Source of the DNA: an uncultured Victivallales bacterium
Lineage (GTDB): Bacteria > Verrucomicrobiota > Lentisphaeria > Victivallales > UBA1829
Assembly: GCA_944391115.1 (NCBI GenBank)
Contig: CALXSJ010000002.1
Span: 62,001-126,000 of the forward strand
Direction of reading: 5' to 3'
Length of the DNA stretch: 64,000 bases
Part shown: positions 35,453-44,565 of the stretch, piece by piece
Numbering within the stretch: the stretch's first letter is position 1
Layout of the letters: each line of letters opens with the position of its first letter
Notes under the pieces: model-generated
What the model was told of the DNA's origin: nothing
The model's input: only the letters and a program-made list of their open reading frames with translations
The model's database searches: none
Position numbers and translations under genes: made by a program

Positions 35453-36249
35453 TGAGCAGGAAGGTTTTAATGGCGATCGGGGCGCATGCCGACGATATCG
35501 AATTCAACGCGGGAGGAACGATCTGCAAGTATCTGGATCGCGGGTATGAGCTTGTTTATGTCCTGTCCACCAATAACATGGCGGGAAAATGGAGCTCGCT
35601 CGACCGGAGCGGAAAACGCGTTTCGCGCGACGTGCCGTGGTATGAAATCATGCCTCAGCGGAAAAAGGAAGCCGGAAACGCCGCCGCTCATTTCCGGACA
35701 GCGGCCGTTCATCTGAATCATCCCCAGCGTCATTACCGGAACGGAAACCTGGAAACAATTGAACTGCGTTACGGCGCTCCTCGCCCGGAATGCGTGCCGG
35801 AAAACATCCCGAGCATCCTGACCGCACACGAGGATCCCGCGTCCCGGAAGGCCCTTGCGGCCCTGATCGAGGCGCACCGTCCGGAAGCCGTCCTGACCCA
35901 TGACACCATTCAGGCGGATATGGAACACATCGGGACCTCCCTGCTTGTCGCCAAAACCCTCCGGGAGTGCGGATACGGCGGCATGCTCCTCTACTGGCCC
36001 AGCATCGACGTGCCGCCCTGCGGGGAGATCTACAACAGCCGTCAGACCTATATCGACATCAGCGATTATTACGAGCGGAAGATGGAGGCTCTGCGCATCC
36101 ATGCCTGCCAGATCCCCACCACGGAACATTTCACCTTCCGGCCCTGGGAGAAAGGCCTGAACTGCTCTCATGTCGAAGCCTTCGCCATCGGGCAGCGCGG
36201 AACAGGCGGCGCGGAATTCACGGAAGAGATTTTGAAACATGCCTTCTGA
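35452..36249 (+). CDS. PIG-L/LmbE-family deacetylase
   Basis: The 265-aa zinc hydrolase probably removes N-acetyl groups from a GlcNAc-type sugar. The metal motif is H12-A-D-D15, with a further His in the 'HDTIQADMEH' block. No signal peptide is seen, so it acts in the cytosol on imported glycan pieces. The GTG at 35449 in frame is less likely than the ATG at 35452, which re-uses the DUF4838 stop. A degraded copy of its first 50 codons lies at 31262-31416. Confidence 0.85.
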   Translation: MSRKVLMAIGAHADDIEFNAGGTICKYLDRGYELVYVLSTNNMAGKWSSLDRSGKRVSRDVPWYEIMPQRKKEAGNAAAHFRTAAVHLNHPQRHYRNGNLETIELRYGAPRPECVPENIPSILTAHEDPASRKALAALIEAHRPEAVLTHDTIQADMEHIGTSLLVAKTLRECGYGGMLLYWPSIDVPPCGEIYNSRQTYIDISDYYERKMEALRIHACQIPTTEHFTFRPWEKGLNCSHVEAFAIGQRGTGGAEFTEEILKHAF

Positions 36250-37282
36250 TCTTTTGACCGACGACCGGCTCCTGAGAAAATATTCCGCCCTCTGCGGAAT
36301 TCCCGAACCGGTTGCTGCCGGAATCCTGCGGCGGAAAAACGAACTGCCGCTCGAGACGGCGGCCGCCCTGCATGCCCGCGATGAGCGTTTTGCCGGATGC
36401 CTGTCCGCGGATCTGCAATGCGTTTACGCCTGCCTGCTGATCCTGGAGGATGTCCCGCTGACAATCGCGGAGCACCGGAAAAGAGGATTCCCATGGAAAA
36501 TTACGCAGGAGACGCTCTCGGACATCGGCATCTGGTGCGATGATCTTTTCAAGCGGGAGAAACGCTGCGGCATTCTGCCCTCTCAAATCAGGTGGCTGAA
36601 TCACCAGAAGAATATGGAAATCGTCCGGATCGGACGTTTTCAATATCTGACGCATCCCCGTTTCGGCGGCAGGATTAAAGTGCTCCGCCGGAAAAACCGT
36701 GCCGGATACCGGATTCTCGCCGAGGACGGACTCGGAATGAACCGCGACGGGCAGAGAACGGATGAGAATGCCGCATTCCATACCGTTTACCGGGAAGATG
36801 CGCGGAGCTTTTCGGGAAATCCTGTGGAAAACGGCTATGTGCTCCCTGATGCGCTTGCCCTTTCCCGCGAGGAGTGGGACAAGGTTCTGGAATACGGCGA
36901 TCCGATGCTCTCCGTTCACATTCCCGCGGACGGTCCGATGACGCCGGAGGTCTCCCTGCGTTCTTTGCGGGAAGCGGCGGATTTTTTCCGCATTTATTAT
37001 CCGAACCTGCCGTGGAAGGGATTCTGGTGTCACTCCTGGCTGCTGGATCCGTTCCTCCGGAAATTATTGTCGCCGTCCTCCAATATTCTCCGTTTTCAGG
37101 AACTCGGGATGCTGTATCCTGTTTCGGGGAAATCGGAAATCCTGTCCCGCCTGACCCCTGCGGAAAACGGCGGCAGGACACGGTTTCATCAGGCTGTGGA
37201 AGCGGCTGCTGCCGGCGGACATGTTTTTCACAACGGCGGATGGATTCTTTTCCGGGAACAGCTTGACGCCCTGCATTTCTGA
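36239..37282 (+). CDS. GNAT-like acyltransferase domain protein (NAT_N/GNAT_C type)
   Basis: The 347-aa protein fits the paired NAT_N and GNAT-like C-terminal domain architecture. Helical residues 1-105 are followed by 'ETLSDIGIWCDDLF', 'IVRIGRFQYL', 'MLSVHIPADGPMTPEVSLRSLREAADFF' (quoted in two overlapping halves of the same block), 'FWCHSWLLDPFL' and 'SSNILRFQELG'. These proteins are uncharacterised relatives of N-acyltransferases. It overlaps the PIG-L gene by 11 bases, and a deacetylase coupled to an acyltransferase-like protein suggests remodelling of an amino-sugar acyl group. Confidence 0.7.
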   Translation: MPSDLLTDDRLLRKYSALCGIPEPVAAGILRRKNELPLETAAALHARDERFAGCLSADLQCVYACLLILEDVPLTIAEHRKRGFPWKITQETLSDIGIWCDDLFKREKRCGILPSQIRWLNHQKNMEIVRIGRFQYLTHPRFGGRIKVLRRKNRAGYRILAEDGLGMNRDGQRTDENAAFHTVYREDARSFSGNPVENGYVLPDALALSREEWDKVLEYGDPMLSVHIPADGPMTPEVSLRSLREAADFFRIYYPNLPWKGFWCHSWLLDPFLRKLLSPSSNILRFQELGMLYPVSGKSEILSRLTPAENGGRTRFHQAVEAAAAGGHVFHNGGWILFREQLDALHF

Positions 37283-37294
37283 CCGGGCAACGGC

Positions 37295-38197
37295 CTACGG
37301 AGCGTCACTTTTCCGTCTCGGGGACATCCCGGAGTTCCACTGCCGTTTGTATTCGCGCGGACTGATTCCGTAACGGGCCCGGAACTGGCGCGTGAAATAG
37401 TTCGTGTCCGGAAAACCTGCCCGCATTCCCGCTTCGGAGACCGAATCGGAAAGACGGAGCAGAGCCGTTGCTTTTTCCAGCCGCAGACGGAGCAGATAGG
37501 TGACGGGGGGAACGCCCGTCATCGCGCGGAACTGCTGGCGGAAACCGCTCCGGGACATCCGGACGAACCGAGCCATGTCCGCCAGCGACCATTTCCTCGC
37601 AAAGTTCCGGTCCATTTCCGCAAGAAGACGGCTGATCTGATAAACCGCGGTTTTTTCCGAAGCGCCGCCGATGTGTGCGTATCGTATGATGCAGGCGAGC
37701 AGATGGAGGAATTCGCCGAAAACAAGTGTCCGTCCGCCGGCTTCCCGGTGTTTTTCCTCCCGGATGATTTCATCCGCCAGAGTGACTGCCTGTGTGAAAT
37801 GTCCGTGATCCAGCGCAAGCAGATCCGTTTTTGCCCGGAGACTGGAAAAAAGACCGGGCTGCACGTGAAACAGCATCTGGTAGTTCGGCGTGTTTGACAG
37901 ATCGTGCTGGAACAGCTCCAGAATTTCTTCGGAAAACAGGATGTTGTAAATGCCGAGATGCTGCGCGTCGCGGTATCCGTGCATTTTCCCGGGAGGAACC
38001 AGAAAGACGTTTCCCGCCCGGATCGGCGCCAGTTCTCCGTTCATGAAGTGCATGGCCTGTCCTTCGCGGACAAGCACCAGTTCATAAAACGCATGGCAAT
38101 GATCCGAGGGCATGGTGTCCTTCTCATGAACGAAGTAAAGAATGCTCAGAGAGAGGTCCCTCCAGTGCAGATGCGGAAAAATCTCATCCTGTTTCAT
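37295..38197 (-). CDS. AraC-family transcriptional regulator with cupin domain
   Basis: The 300-aa regulator is RhaS-like. The N-terminal cupin (about 25-110) includes 'HCHAFYELVLVREGQ' and 'FLVPPGKMHGY'. The C-terminal AraC domain (about 190-290) has 'MSRSGFRQQFRAMTGVPP' and 'AGFPDTNYFTRQFRARYG'. GGAG precedes the ATG. It is divergent from the GH106-like gene, and a rhamnose-type ligand would fit both, though that is inference. Its 3' end is 12 bases from the end of the GNAT-like gene, with no terminator between them. Confidence 0.85.
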   Translation of the reverse strand: MKQDEIFPHLHWRDLSLSILYFVHEKDTMPSDHCHAFYELVLVREGQAMHFMNGELAPIRAGNVFLVPPGKMHGYRDAQHLGIYNILFSEEILELFQHDLSNTPNYQMLFHVQPGLFSSLRAKTDLLALDHGHFTQAVTLADEIIREEKHREAGGRTLVFGEFLHLLACIIRYAHIGGASEKTAVYQISRLLAEMDRNFARKWSLADMARFVRMSRSGFRQQFRAMTGVPPVTYLLRLRLEKATALLRLSDSVSEAGMRAGFPDTNYFTRQFRARYGISPREYKRQWNSGMSPRRKSDAP

Positions 38198-38370
38198 CGG
38201 ATTGTTCTCCTTTCCCGGCTACTTTAACGCCGGAAGATGAAATGAAAAGCAGGGAAGGGAATTTTTTTGTCAGATCATGCTGATTTTTATGAAAAAAGTC
38301 AAGGTTTACGGACAATTTCCCTCTATATTATCTTCCGGATTGAAACACCATGAAGGGAAAGGGATGCCTA

Positions 38371-41300
38371 ATGCTGAAGGAACAGATGAAGCAGTTCAAA
38401 GAACCCGGACCGGATTTCCGCGGCATGCCGTTCTGGGCGTGGAATGCCGGACTGGAGCCCGGCGAATTGATCCGGCAGATCCGCGTTATGAAGGAGATGG
38501 GGCTTGGAGGTTTTTTCATGCATGCCCGTGTCGGTTTGAACACGAGATATCTGGGACCGGAGTGGTTTGAATGCGTCAGGACGTGCGTTGCCGAGGCGGA
38601 AAAGCTTGGCATGAAGGCCTGGCTTTACGATGAGGACCGCTGGCCGTCCGGTGCGGCGGGCAGTCTTGTGACAAGAGAGGAGCGTTTCCGGCAGAAGATC
38701 CTGTATGCGGAGCTTTCGGAGAGCGCCGTTTCCTCCGGCGAAAAAGGAGAGACGCTTGCATGGTATGCGGTCCGTTTCGACGGCGCTCTCCTCCGTTCCT
38801 TCCGCCGTCTGTCCGGTCCTGCGGGCATTTCTCTGGAAAACGGGGAAAAGCTGCTCCGCTGCTACTGGGTTTACGCGCCCGAATCGTCATGGTTCAACGG
38901 CGCGGCCTATCTGGACACAATGAGCGAGGAGGCTGTGAAACGGTTTGTGGAAGTCACGCATGAAGCCTATCGCCGCGAAGTCGGCGGTGATTTCGGGAAA
39001 ACGATCCCCGGCATTTTCACAGACGAACCCTGTTACACGCAGTTCTACGGAGAGGAGCCGAGGCTGCCGTGGACAACTTCCGTTCCGGAAAAATTCCGGG
39101 AAAAATACGGTTATGATCTCCTGGATTTCCTGCCAGTGCTTTTTTATGAGACGGAGGAGGAGGTGTCTTGCGTCCGCTGGAATTTCCGCGATCTCCTGAC
39201 AAGTTTGTTTGCCCGGGCATTTTCCGGCGTCATCGGGGAATGGTGCGGAAAGAACCATATGAAAATGACGGGACATGTGCTTGCGGAAGATTCCCTGAGC
39301 AGCCAGACGACGTATGTCGGTTCCGCGATGCGCTTCTATGAACATATGCAGGCTCCCGGCATTGATCTTCTGACGGAACACTGGAATATTTTCAATACCG
39401 CGAAGCAGTGTGTTTCCGTCGCGCATCAGCTCGGACGCCGGACCCGCCTCAGCGAGACCTACGGATGCACGGGATGGGATTTCCCGTTCTTCGGGCATAA
39501 GGCGCTCGGAGACTGGCAGTTTGCGCTCGGCATCAATCTCCGATGCCAGCATCTGGCCTGGTATTCCATGGCGGCGGAGGCGAAGCGTGATTATCCGGCG
39601 AGCATCTCCTTCCAGTCTCCATGGTACCGGAAATATCACTTTGTCGAGGATTATTTCGCCCGCATCGGCAGCGTGACCGGCGAGGGAGAGGAGATCCGCG
39701 ACATTCTGATGATTCATCCGATTGAGTCGTGCTGGAGCATCACCTGCGCCGCTTCCGGGGAGACGGCGCCGTCCATCCGGAATCTGGACCGTGATTTCAT
39801 CCTCGTGACAAACCGTCTCCTTTCCGAGAATCTGGATTTCGACTACGGCGACGAGGAACTTCTGTCCCGGTATGCGGAGGTGAACGGGAACGGACTTCGC
39901 GTCGGCGGCGCGTCATATCGGGCCGTTCTGATTCCCGAGCTCAGGACCATCCGTTCCTCGACCCTTGCGCTGCTTGGCGCCTTTGCCGGACAGGGGGGGC
40001 ATGTCTTCCATCTCGGCCGCCCGCCGCGTTATGTGGATGCGGTCCGTTCCGACGAGGCGGAAAAGGTCTTCGGACAATTCCGCGCCGTTACGGAGAAAAA
40101 CGATGCGATGGAACTTTCGAAGGTTGCAAGAAGGGTTTCCCTGGCCGTTCCGGACGGGACACAGGCACGCGGCCTGCTTTACCGCCTGGCGGAAAGTCCG
40201 GATGCCGTATCGCTGTTCATCTGCAATACCGGAATGGAATTCTCTGACAATTATATGCATGAATGCCTGGTCCGGGACAGAAAGATTGTCTACCCGTCGG
40301 TGGATGTCGCCGTCGATCTTCCGGATCGCGGGCAGGTTTATGAACTTGATCCTCTCTCCGGAACGATCCATGCGGTGGACGCCGTTTACAGGGACGGTCG
40401 GTACCGCTTCCGGACATTTTTCGATGAACTGGGGTCCCGGCTTTTCCTTTTCACGCGTGAACCGATGCAGGAGGTCCTGCCAGCGAGGAAATATTCTGAA
40501 TATCGGCTTCTGAAAGAACTTCCCGGCACGGGCTGGAAGATCCGCAGGGAGGAGCCCAATGTGCTTGTCCTGGATCATGCGGCGTATTATGCGGACGGTG
40601 AAAAAAAGAGCTCCCGCGCATATATTCTGAAAATCGACGACGAACTCCGGAAGATGCTCGGAAAACCTCCGCGCGGCGGGACAATGGTGCAGCCGTGGCT
40701 GCGCGGGGAAAGCGTTCCGGAAAAAACGCTGAATGTCGTGCTCGAATATGATTTTGAGTGTGAATCCCTGCCTGCGGAGGATTGTTTCCTCGCCGTGGAA
40801 CATCCGGAGTTTTACCGCATTCGGGTGAACGGACATGAGCTTGCGCGTTCCGGCGCGGACTGGTGGGTGGATCCCGTCCTGCGCAGACTTCCTGTGCCGG
40901 TTTCCTGTCTGAGACGGGGAAGGAATGTCATTGCCGTCGAGTCGGAATATCATGAGAATCTGCCCGGGCTGGAGGCCATGTTCCTGCTCGGGGAATTCGG
41001 CGTCCGGGGGAATGCACTGACAAGCGTTCCGGAAATGCTTTCCTGCGGAGACTGGTGCGGGCAGGGACTGCCCAGCTATGCCGGGAGCCTGAGCTGCGAA
41101 ATCCCGCTGGGCGATCTTCCGGCGGACGGACGGATTTTCATCCGCATTCCGGAATGGCGCGGGGTTGCGCTTGGAATCAGCGTCAACGGCGGCAATGAGA
41201 TTTTTCTGCCGTGGGAACCGGCCCGCGCCGACGTTACGGAACAGCTTCGACGAGACGGAAGCGATACGATTGCGGTTACGGTCTACGGTCATCGCCGAAA

Positions 41301-41439
41301 CGCCTTCGGACCGTTTTATCTGAAGGAGAAATGGCCGGAGTGGACCGGTTCCGAACAATTTAAAATGTATGAAAATGCGGAACGCCAGCTCGTTCCCTGC
41401 GGGCTTCTGCGTCCTCCGGTTGTTGAAACAGAACCATGA
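38371..41439 (+). CDS. GH106-like glycoside hydrolase (possible alpha-L-rhamnosidase)
   Basis: The protein of about 1022 aa begins with the GH106-type block: PFWAWNAGLEPGEL, then MKEMGLGGFFMHARVGL and YLGPEW. A large catalytic region reaches about residue 650, with 'GIFTDEPCY' and 'LSETYGCTGWDF', followed by beta-sandwich domains with 'RIRVNGHEL' and 'NVIAVESEYHE' near 800-870. GH106 enzymes release alpha-L-rhamnose from plant or microbial polysaccharides. No signal peptide is visible, so it may act inside the cell on imported oligosaccharides. The ATG at 38371 has GGGA at 8 bases; 38350 is an alternative. A TATATT box lies at 38324. Confidence 0.75.
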   Translation: MLKEQMKQFKEPGPDFRGMPFWAWNAGLEPGELIRQIRVMKEMGLGGFFMHARVGLNTRYLGPEWFECVRTCVAEAEKLGMKAWLYDEDRWPSGAAGSLVTREERFRQKILYAELSESAVSSGEKGETLAWYAVRFDGALLRSFRRLSGPAGISLENGEKLLRCYWVYAPESSWFNGAAYLDTMSEEAVKRFVEVTHEAYRREVGGDFGKTIPGIFTDEPCYTQFYGEEPRLPWTTSVPEKFREKYGYDLLDFLPVLFYETEEEVSCVRWNFRDLLTSLFARAFSGVIGEWCGKNHMKMTGHVLAEDSLSSQTTYVGSAMRFYEHMQAPGIDLLTEHWNIFNTAKQCVSVAHQLGRRTRLSETYGCTGWDFPFFGHKALGDWQFALGINLRCQHLAWYSMAAEAKRDYPASISFQSPWYRKYHFVEDYFARIGSVTGEGEEIRDILMIHPIESCWSITCAASGETAPSIRNLDRDFILVTNRLLSENLDFDYGDEELLSRYAEVNGNGLRVGGASYRAVLIPELRTIRSSTLALLGAFAGQGGHVFHLGRPPRYVDAVRSDEAEKVFGQFRAVTEKNDAMELSKVARRVSLAVPDGTQARGLLYRLAESPDAVSLFICNTGMEFSDNYMHECLVRDRKIVYPSVDVAVDLPDRGQVYELDPLSGTIHAVDAVYRDGRYRFRTFFDELGSRLFLFTREPMQEVLPARKYSEYRLLKELPGTGWKIRREEPNVLVLDHAAYYADGEKKSSRAYILKIDDELRKMLGKPPRGGTMVQPWLRGESVPEKTLNVVLEYDFECESLPAEDCFLAVEHPEFYRIRVNGHELARSGADWWVDPVLRRLPVPVSCLRRGRNVIAVESEYHENLPGLEAMFLLGEFGVRGNALTSVPEMLSCGDWCGQGLPSYAGSLSCEIPLGDLPADGRIFIRIPEWRGVALGISVNGGNEIFLPWEPARADVTEQLRRDGSDTIAVTVYGHRRNAFGPFYLKEKWPEWTGSEQFKMYENAERQLVPCGLLRPPVVETEP

Positions 41440-41513
41440 CATTGGGTCCCGGCGGGATGCCGGAGTATGCGCTTTCCAGACATTTTTTTTCTGTGAATTT
41501 TTGTTTTCCCCTC

Positions 41514-41542
41514 TTGACAGGAAACAAAAGTGGTATTATAAT
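41514..41542 (+). promoter_or_regulatory. consensus sigma-70 promoter of the GntR-type regulator
   Basis: TTGACA (41514-41519), a 17-base spacer and TATAAT (41537-41542) match the sigma-70 consensus at every position. The -10 box lies inside the first of two identical operator repeats, so the promoter should be very strong unless repressed. Confidence 0.85.
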
Positions 41543-41573
41543 AATAACCAAAATGGTATTATAATAATAACCA
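41531..41573 (+). promoter_or_regulatory. tandem 20-bp operators of the GntR-LacI hybrid regulator
   Basis: TGGTATTATAATAATAACCA occurs twice without any change, at 41531-41550 and 41554-41573, separated by AAA (period 23 bases). Each unit has TGGT at one end and ACCA at the other, so it is a near inverted repeat, as expected for a dimeric winged-helix repressor. The first copy covers the -10 box and the second the early transcribed region; both lie directly upstream of the regulator gene. Confidence 0.8.
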
Positions 41574-41597
41574 ATTCAGGAAAAGGAATGTTTGGAA

Positions 41598-42701
41598 ATG
41601 CCGTATCACAGAACCTCTCCTGCGACGGAACCTGTGCGGCGTTATCTGCTGCAGATGATTGCAAAGAGCGGCGCGGAGCCTGTGCGCCTTCTCTCGGAAC
41701 GTGATCTTGCGAAGAAACTGCATCTGAGCAGGGTGACGGTCCGCCGCGTGATAGAGGAGCTGGAGGCGAACCGCTGCATCATCCGGCTTCCGGGACGCAA
41801 GGGAGCTTTCACAAATCCTGAAATGGCCTCGAAAGTGGAACACTCCGTCGGGGTCGTCGTCTACCGGAATTATATCGGACAGCTGTTCTCGCAGTTTCTG
41901 GGCGGAATTTCCGAAGAGCTGTATTCGCAGGGACATCCCTTCTGCCTCAGTCTGTTTCATGGTGCCGGAAAGACGCCCGCGGAACAGGCGTTTGAACTGG
42001 AAAACAGCGGGTACGACTGTGTGGTCTGGCATACGCAGACTCCGGAGGATCTTGCCGTGATCGACCTTCTGCTGCGGCATGACTTTCCCGTTCTGACAAT
42101 CTGCAATCCGAATTATCCGGAATGGGGCCGTCCCGTGCGCGCCTGGTACGGCTTTGACCTGGAGGATGCGGGAGACGCTGTTGCCTCCCGCTTTCTCCGG
42201 CGGGGCTGCGGGAAGATTCTGTACTGTTCCAGAAATACAGCCTTTCTCCCCCCTCTCCGGAATGGATTGTCGCGGCGCGGCATTTCTCTGCCGGATGAAA
42301 ATGTTCTGCTTGAGGAGAAGGATTTTTGTCAGCGGATTCCGCCGCTTCTCGCCTCAGGGGCGGACGGTCTTTTCTGCCGGATGAACGAGGCTTCCACCAC
42401 GGCCCTGCTTGGGTTTCTCGCGGGATTGAAGGAGAGTTCCGGCTTGAAAATCATTCTTCCTCCCCGCATTTTTTCCGAACGGTGCAGACGGGAATATCCG
42501 CAGCTGGACATCGAATTTCCCGACACGGCGTATTTTCAACGCCAATGCATGGCGCTCGGACGCAGGGTCGCGCATGGAATCCTTGCCGGAAAAGGACCCG
42601 CGGAGGGGGTTCTGCTGAAAAGTTATCGCTTCCGCAGCGCCGGAGAGCGCCGGGAGACCGGGGCTTCGGGCGCGAATCCGGGCGATGACTGGAAAACATG
42701 A
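41598..42701 (+). CDS. GntR-type regulator with LacI-like sensor domain
   Basis: The 367-aa protein has an N-terminal GntR winged helix (about 1-75, with 'LLSERDLAKKLHLSRVTVRR' and 'LPGRKGAF') joined to a LacI/periplasmic-binding-type sensor (about 85-350). This is the architecture of AraR-like sugar repressors. The ATG at 41598 is used; a TTG two codons upstream is the alternative. It almost surely represses its own promoter and the following beta-helix, pseudopilin, CBM and isomerase genes until a sugar binds. Its stop overlaps or lies just before the next gene. Confidence 0.8.
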   Translation: MPYHRTSPATEPVRRYLLQMIAKSGAEPVRLLSERDLAKKLHLSRVTVRRVIEELEANRCIIRLPGRKGAFTNPEMASKVEHSVGVVVYRNYIGQLFSQFLGGISEELYSQGHPFCLSLFHGAGKTPAEQAFELENSGYDCVVWHTQTPEDLAVIDLLLRHDFPVLTICNPNYPEWGRPVRAWYGFDLEDAGDAVASRFLRRGCGKILYCSRNTAFLPPLRNGLSRRGISLPDENVLLEEKDFCQRIPPLLASGADGLFCRMNEASTTALLGFLAGLKESSGLKIILPPRIFSERCRREYPQLDIEFPDTAYFQRQCMALGRRVAHGILAGKGPAEGVLLKSYRFRSAGERRETGASGANPGDDWKT

Positions 42702-42727
42702 ACAGAGATGGAAGGGAGAAGCCGCTC

Positions 42728-44524
42728 ATGACAGGAGTGTTTCTTTTCGGTCTCGGATGCTGTATTTTTCTGAATGCTCTTTCCGCGGCGGAGTATTTTG
42801 TTTCGCCCGCCGGAAATGATGCGGCCGCGGGCACCCGGGAGGCACCGTTCGGCACCATTGCAAAGGCGATGGCCGGGATGAAACCGGGAGATGCTGTGAC
42901 GCTCCTCCCCGGGGTTTATTTTGAATTCGTGCGGTTTTCCGGTGCGGGAGAGGCCGCGCGGCCTTTGACGCTTCGCGCGGAAAAACCGCGGACGGTCATT
43001 GTCACCGGCGCACACCGGGAGATCCGGGAGAAGCGCAGAGCATGGCGGGCCATTGACCCCGGGAGCGGTCTTTACGAGATTGACTATGAGCTCCCACAGC
43101 CATCACGTGTGCTTTATGACAATGTGGATCTGTTTCCCTATAAAAGTCCGGAGGAGCTCAAATCGTTCACCATCCGGAGAGGCAATGTGAACTTTCCCGG
43201 TCCGCGGCACGGTTTTGCCCTCGATTCCCGCGCAGGAAAACTTTATGTCAGGCTCCGGCCCGACGGCAGGTACGGCGATCCCGATCCCAACTGCCATGTG
43301 ATGGCGGTGGCTCCGGCGCCGACCACGAAGTACGGGCCGCGCTACAGTCTTTCCGCATCGGATTCCCTGGCCTGCAATCTGCTTCTTTTCCGTCCCGGAG
43401 CCGGATCCATGCATCTGATCGTCGAAGGCATTGATTTTGAAACGCCCGGGCGGGCCGCCATTTCCATGATGGCAAGCGATGTCACCGTGCGCAACTGCCG
43501 TTTCCAGGGGTGCTGGCGCGGCGGGATCGAGCGCGTCGGCGATGCGGAGCGCGTCGTTCTGGAAAACAGCGAATGGCACTGCTTCCCCATCTTTGACGAT
43601 GTCAGGGAGCTGCTGATGACGCCCGAAGCCGGGAAGAACAGCGAGGTCGCCTGGCCGCACAAATCCGCTTTCCGCGGTGCGGCGGTGCCGTATGAGACCG
43701 GCATCTGCACGAAGGTGGGGAAGGACTGGGTCATACGCGGGAATTACATCCATGACTGTTTCGATGCGCTGTGCGGGCTGGGGTATTCCGGGGTCAATGT
43801 CCGGGTAGAGAACAACCGTTTTGCACGCTGCATCGACAATGCCGTCGAACTGGAGGACCACGGAAAAAATATTGTGATTTCCGGCAATCTGTTTGAAGAT
43901 GCGTTTCAGGCTGTTTCGTGGCAGCCGCTTGACGGGCCTCCGTGGCCGGGACCTGTTTACATCGTCAACAACTGTTTCCGCCGGACCTCCGCATACCGGG
44001 AAATGTGGCGCCGCGGCATGACGCCCTTCAAGATCGGCGCGCCGCGCTATCAGTGGAAACGGAGCGCTTCCGACAGGCGCTGGAAAGGGGAGAATGCGGA
44101 TCATATTGCCGCGCCGGGCGGAATCTGGATCTGCAACAATACGTTCATCGAACCGTCCGGCTCGCTGATCCATGAGCTCAACTGGTCTCATCAGCGCATT
44201 GACAACATTCATTTCCGGAACAACATCGGCATTTTTGCGCAGCTGCGGCAGTATCCCGACAGCTGGACAGGAGGAGTTGCCGTTCATGCCGGCTACCGGA
44301 ACAACCGCTTCTTCTGGAGTCGGCAGAAGCCGCCGCTGGAACATCTTGCCTCCCAGTCCGTCGAAACTCCCGAAGAACTGCTGCCAGGCTTTGCCGCGGG
44401 GGATTTTGCGCCGAAGATCCGTTTGCCGTCGCTTCCCGTTCCCGAAGTGAAGGAAATTCTGCCGGCATGCATCGGCGCGGAAAGAAAAGCGGAAGGCGGA
44501 ACCGGAAAGGCGGCGGGACGCTAG
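42728..44524 (+). CDS. secreted right-handed beta-helix protein (DUF1565/pectate-lyase-like)
   Basis: The product of about 598 aa has a signal peptide (MTGVFLFGLGCCIFLNALSA) and the DUF1565 start 'YFVSPAGNDAAAGTREAPF' then 'GTIAKAM'. A parallel beta-helix core (about 220-500) follows, with repeated turns such as 'VTVRNCRFQGC', 'WVIRGNYIHDCFDALCGLGY', 'VRVENNRFARC' and 'IVISGNLFED'. Such folds are used by polysaccharide lyases, epimerases and hydrolases; no catalytic set can be named. The ATG at 42728 has GGGAG at 9 bases; the ATG at 42698 overlaps the regulator stop. Confidence 0.8.
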   Translation: MTGVFLFGLGCCIFLNALSAAEYFVSPAGNDAAAGTREAPFGTIAKAMAGMKPGDAVTLLPGVYFEFVRFSGAGEAARPLTLRAEKPRTVIVTGAHREIREKRRAWRAIDPGSGLYEIDYELPQPSRVLYDNVDLFPYKSPEELKSFTIRRGNVNFPGPRHGFALDSRAGKLYVRLRPDGRYGDPDPNCHVMAVAPAPTTKYGPRYSLSASDSLACNLLLFRPGAGSMHLIVEGIDFETPGRAAISMMASDVTVRNCRFQGCWRGGIERVGDAERVVLENSEWHCFPIFDDVRELLMTPEAGKNSEVAWPHKSAFRGAAVPYETGICTKVGKDWVIRGNYIHDCFDALCGLGYSGVNVRVENNRFARCIDNAVELEDHGKNIVISGNLFEDAFQAVSWQPLDGPPWPGPVYIVNNCFRRTSAYREMWRRGMTPFKIGAPRYQWKRSASDRRWKGENADHIAAPGGIWICNNTFIEPSGSLIHELNWSHQRIDNIHFRNNIGIFAQLRQYPDSWTGGVAVHAGYRNNRFFWSRQKPPLEHLASQSVETPEELLPGFAAGDFAPKIRLPSLPVPEVKEILPACIGAERKAEGGTGKAAGR

Positions 44525-44565
44525 CATGCGGGGATTCTGAAGAGAGTGTTTCCGGGAAATGACAT

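Noticed and set aside
38230-38338. Inverted repeat CCGGAAGAT ... ATCTTCCGG about 100 bases apart between the AraC and GH106-like genes
   Set aside because: The arms are only 9 bases, CCGGA words are very common in this sequence, and AraC proteins normally bind direct repeats; it could arise by chance.
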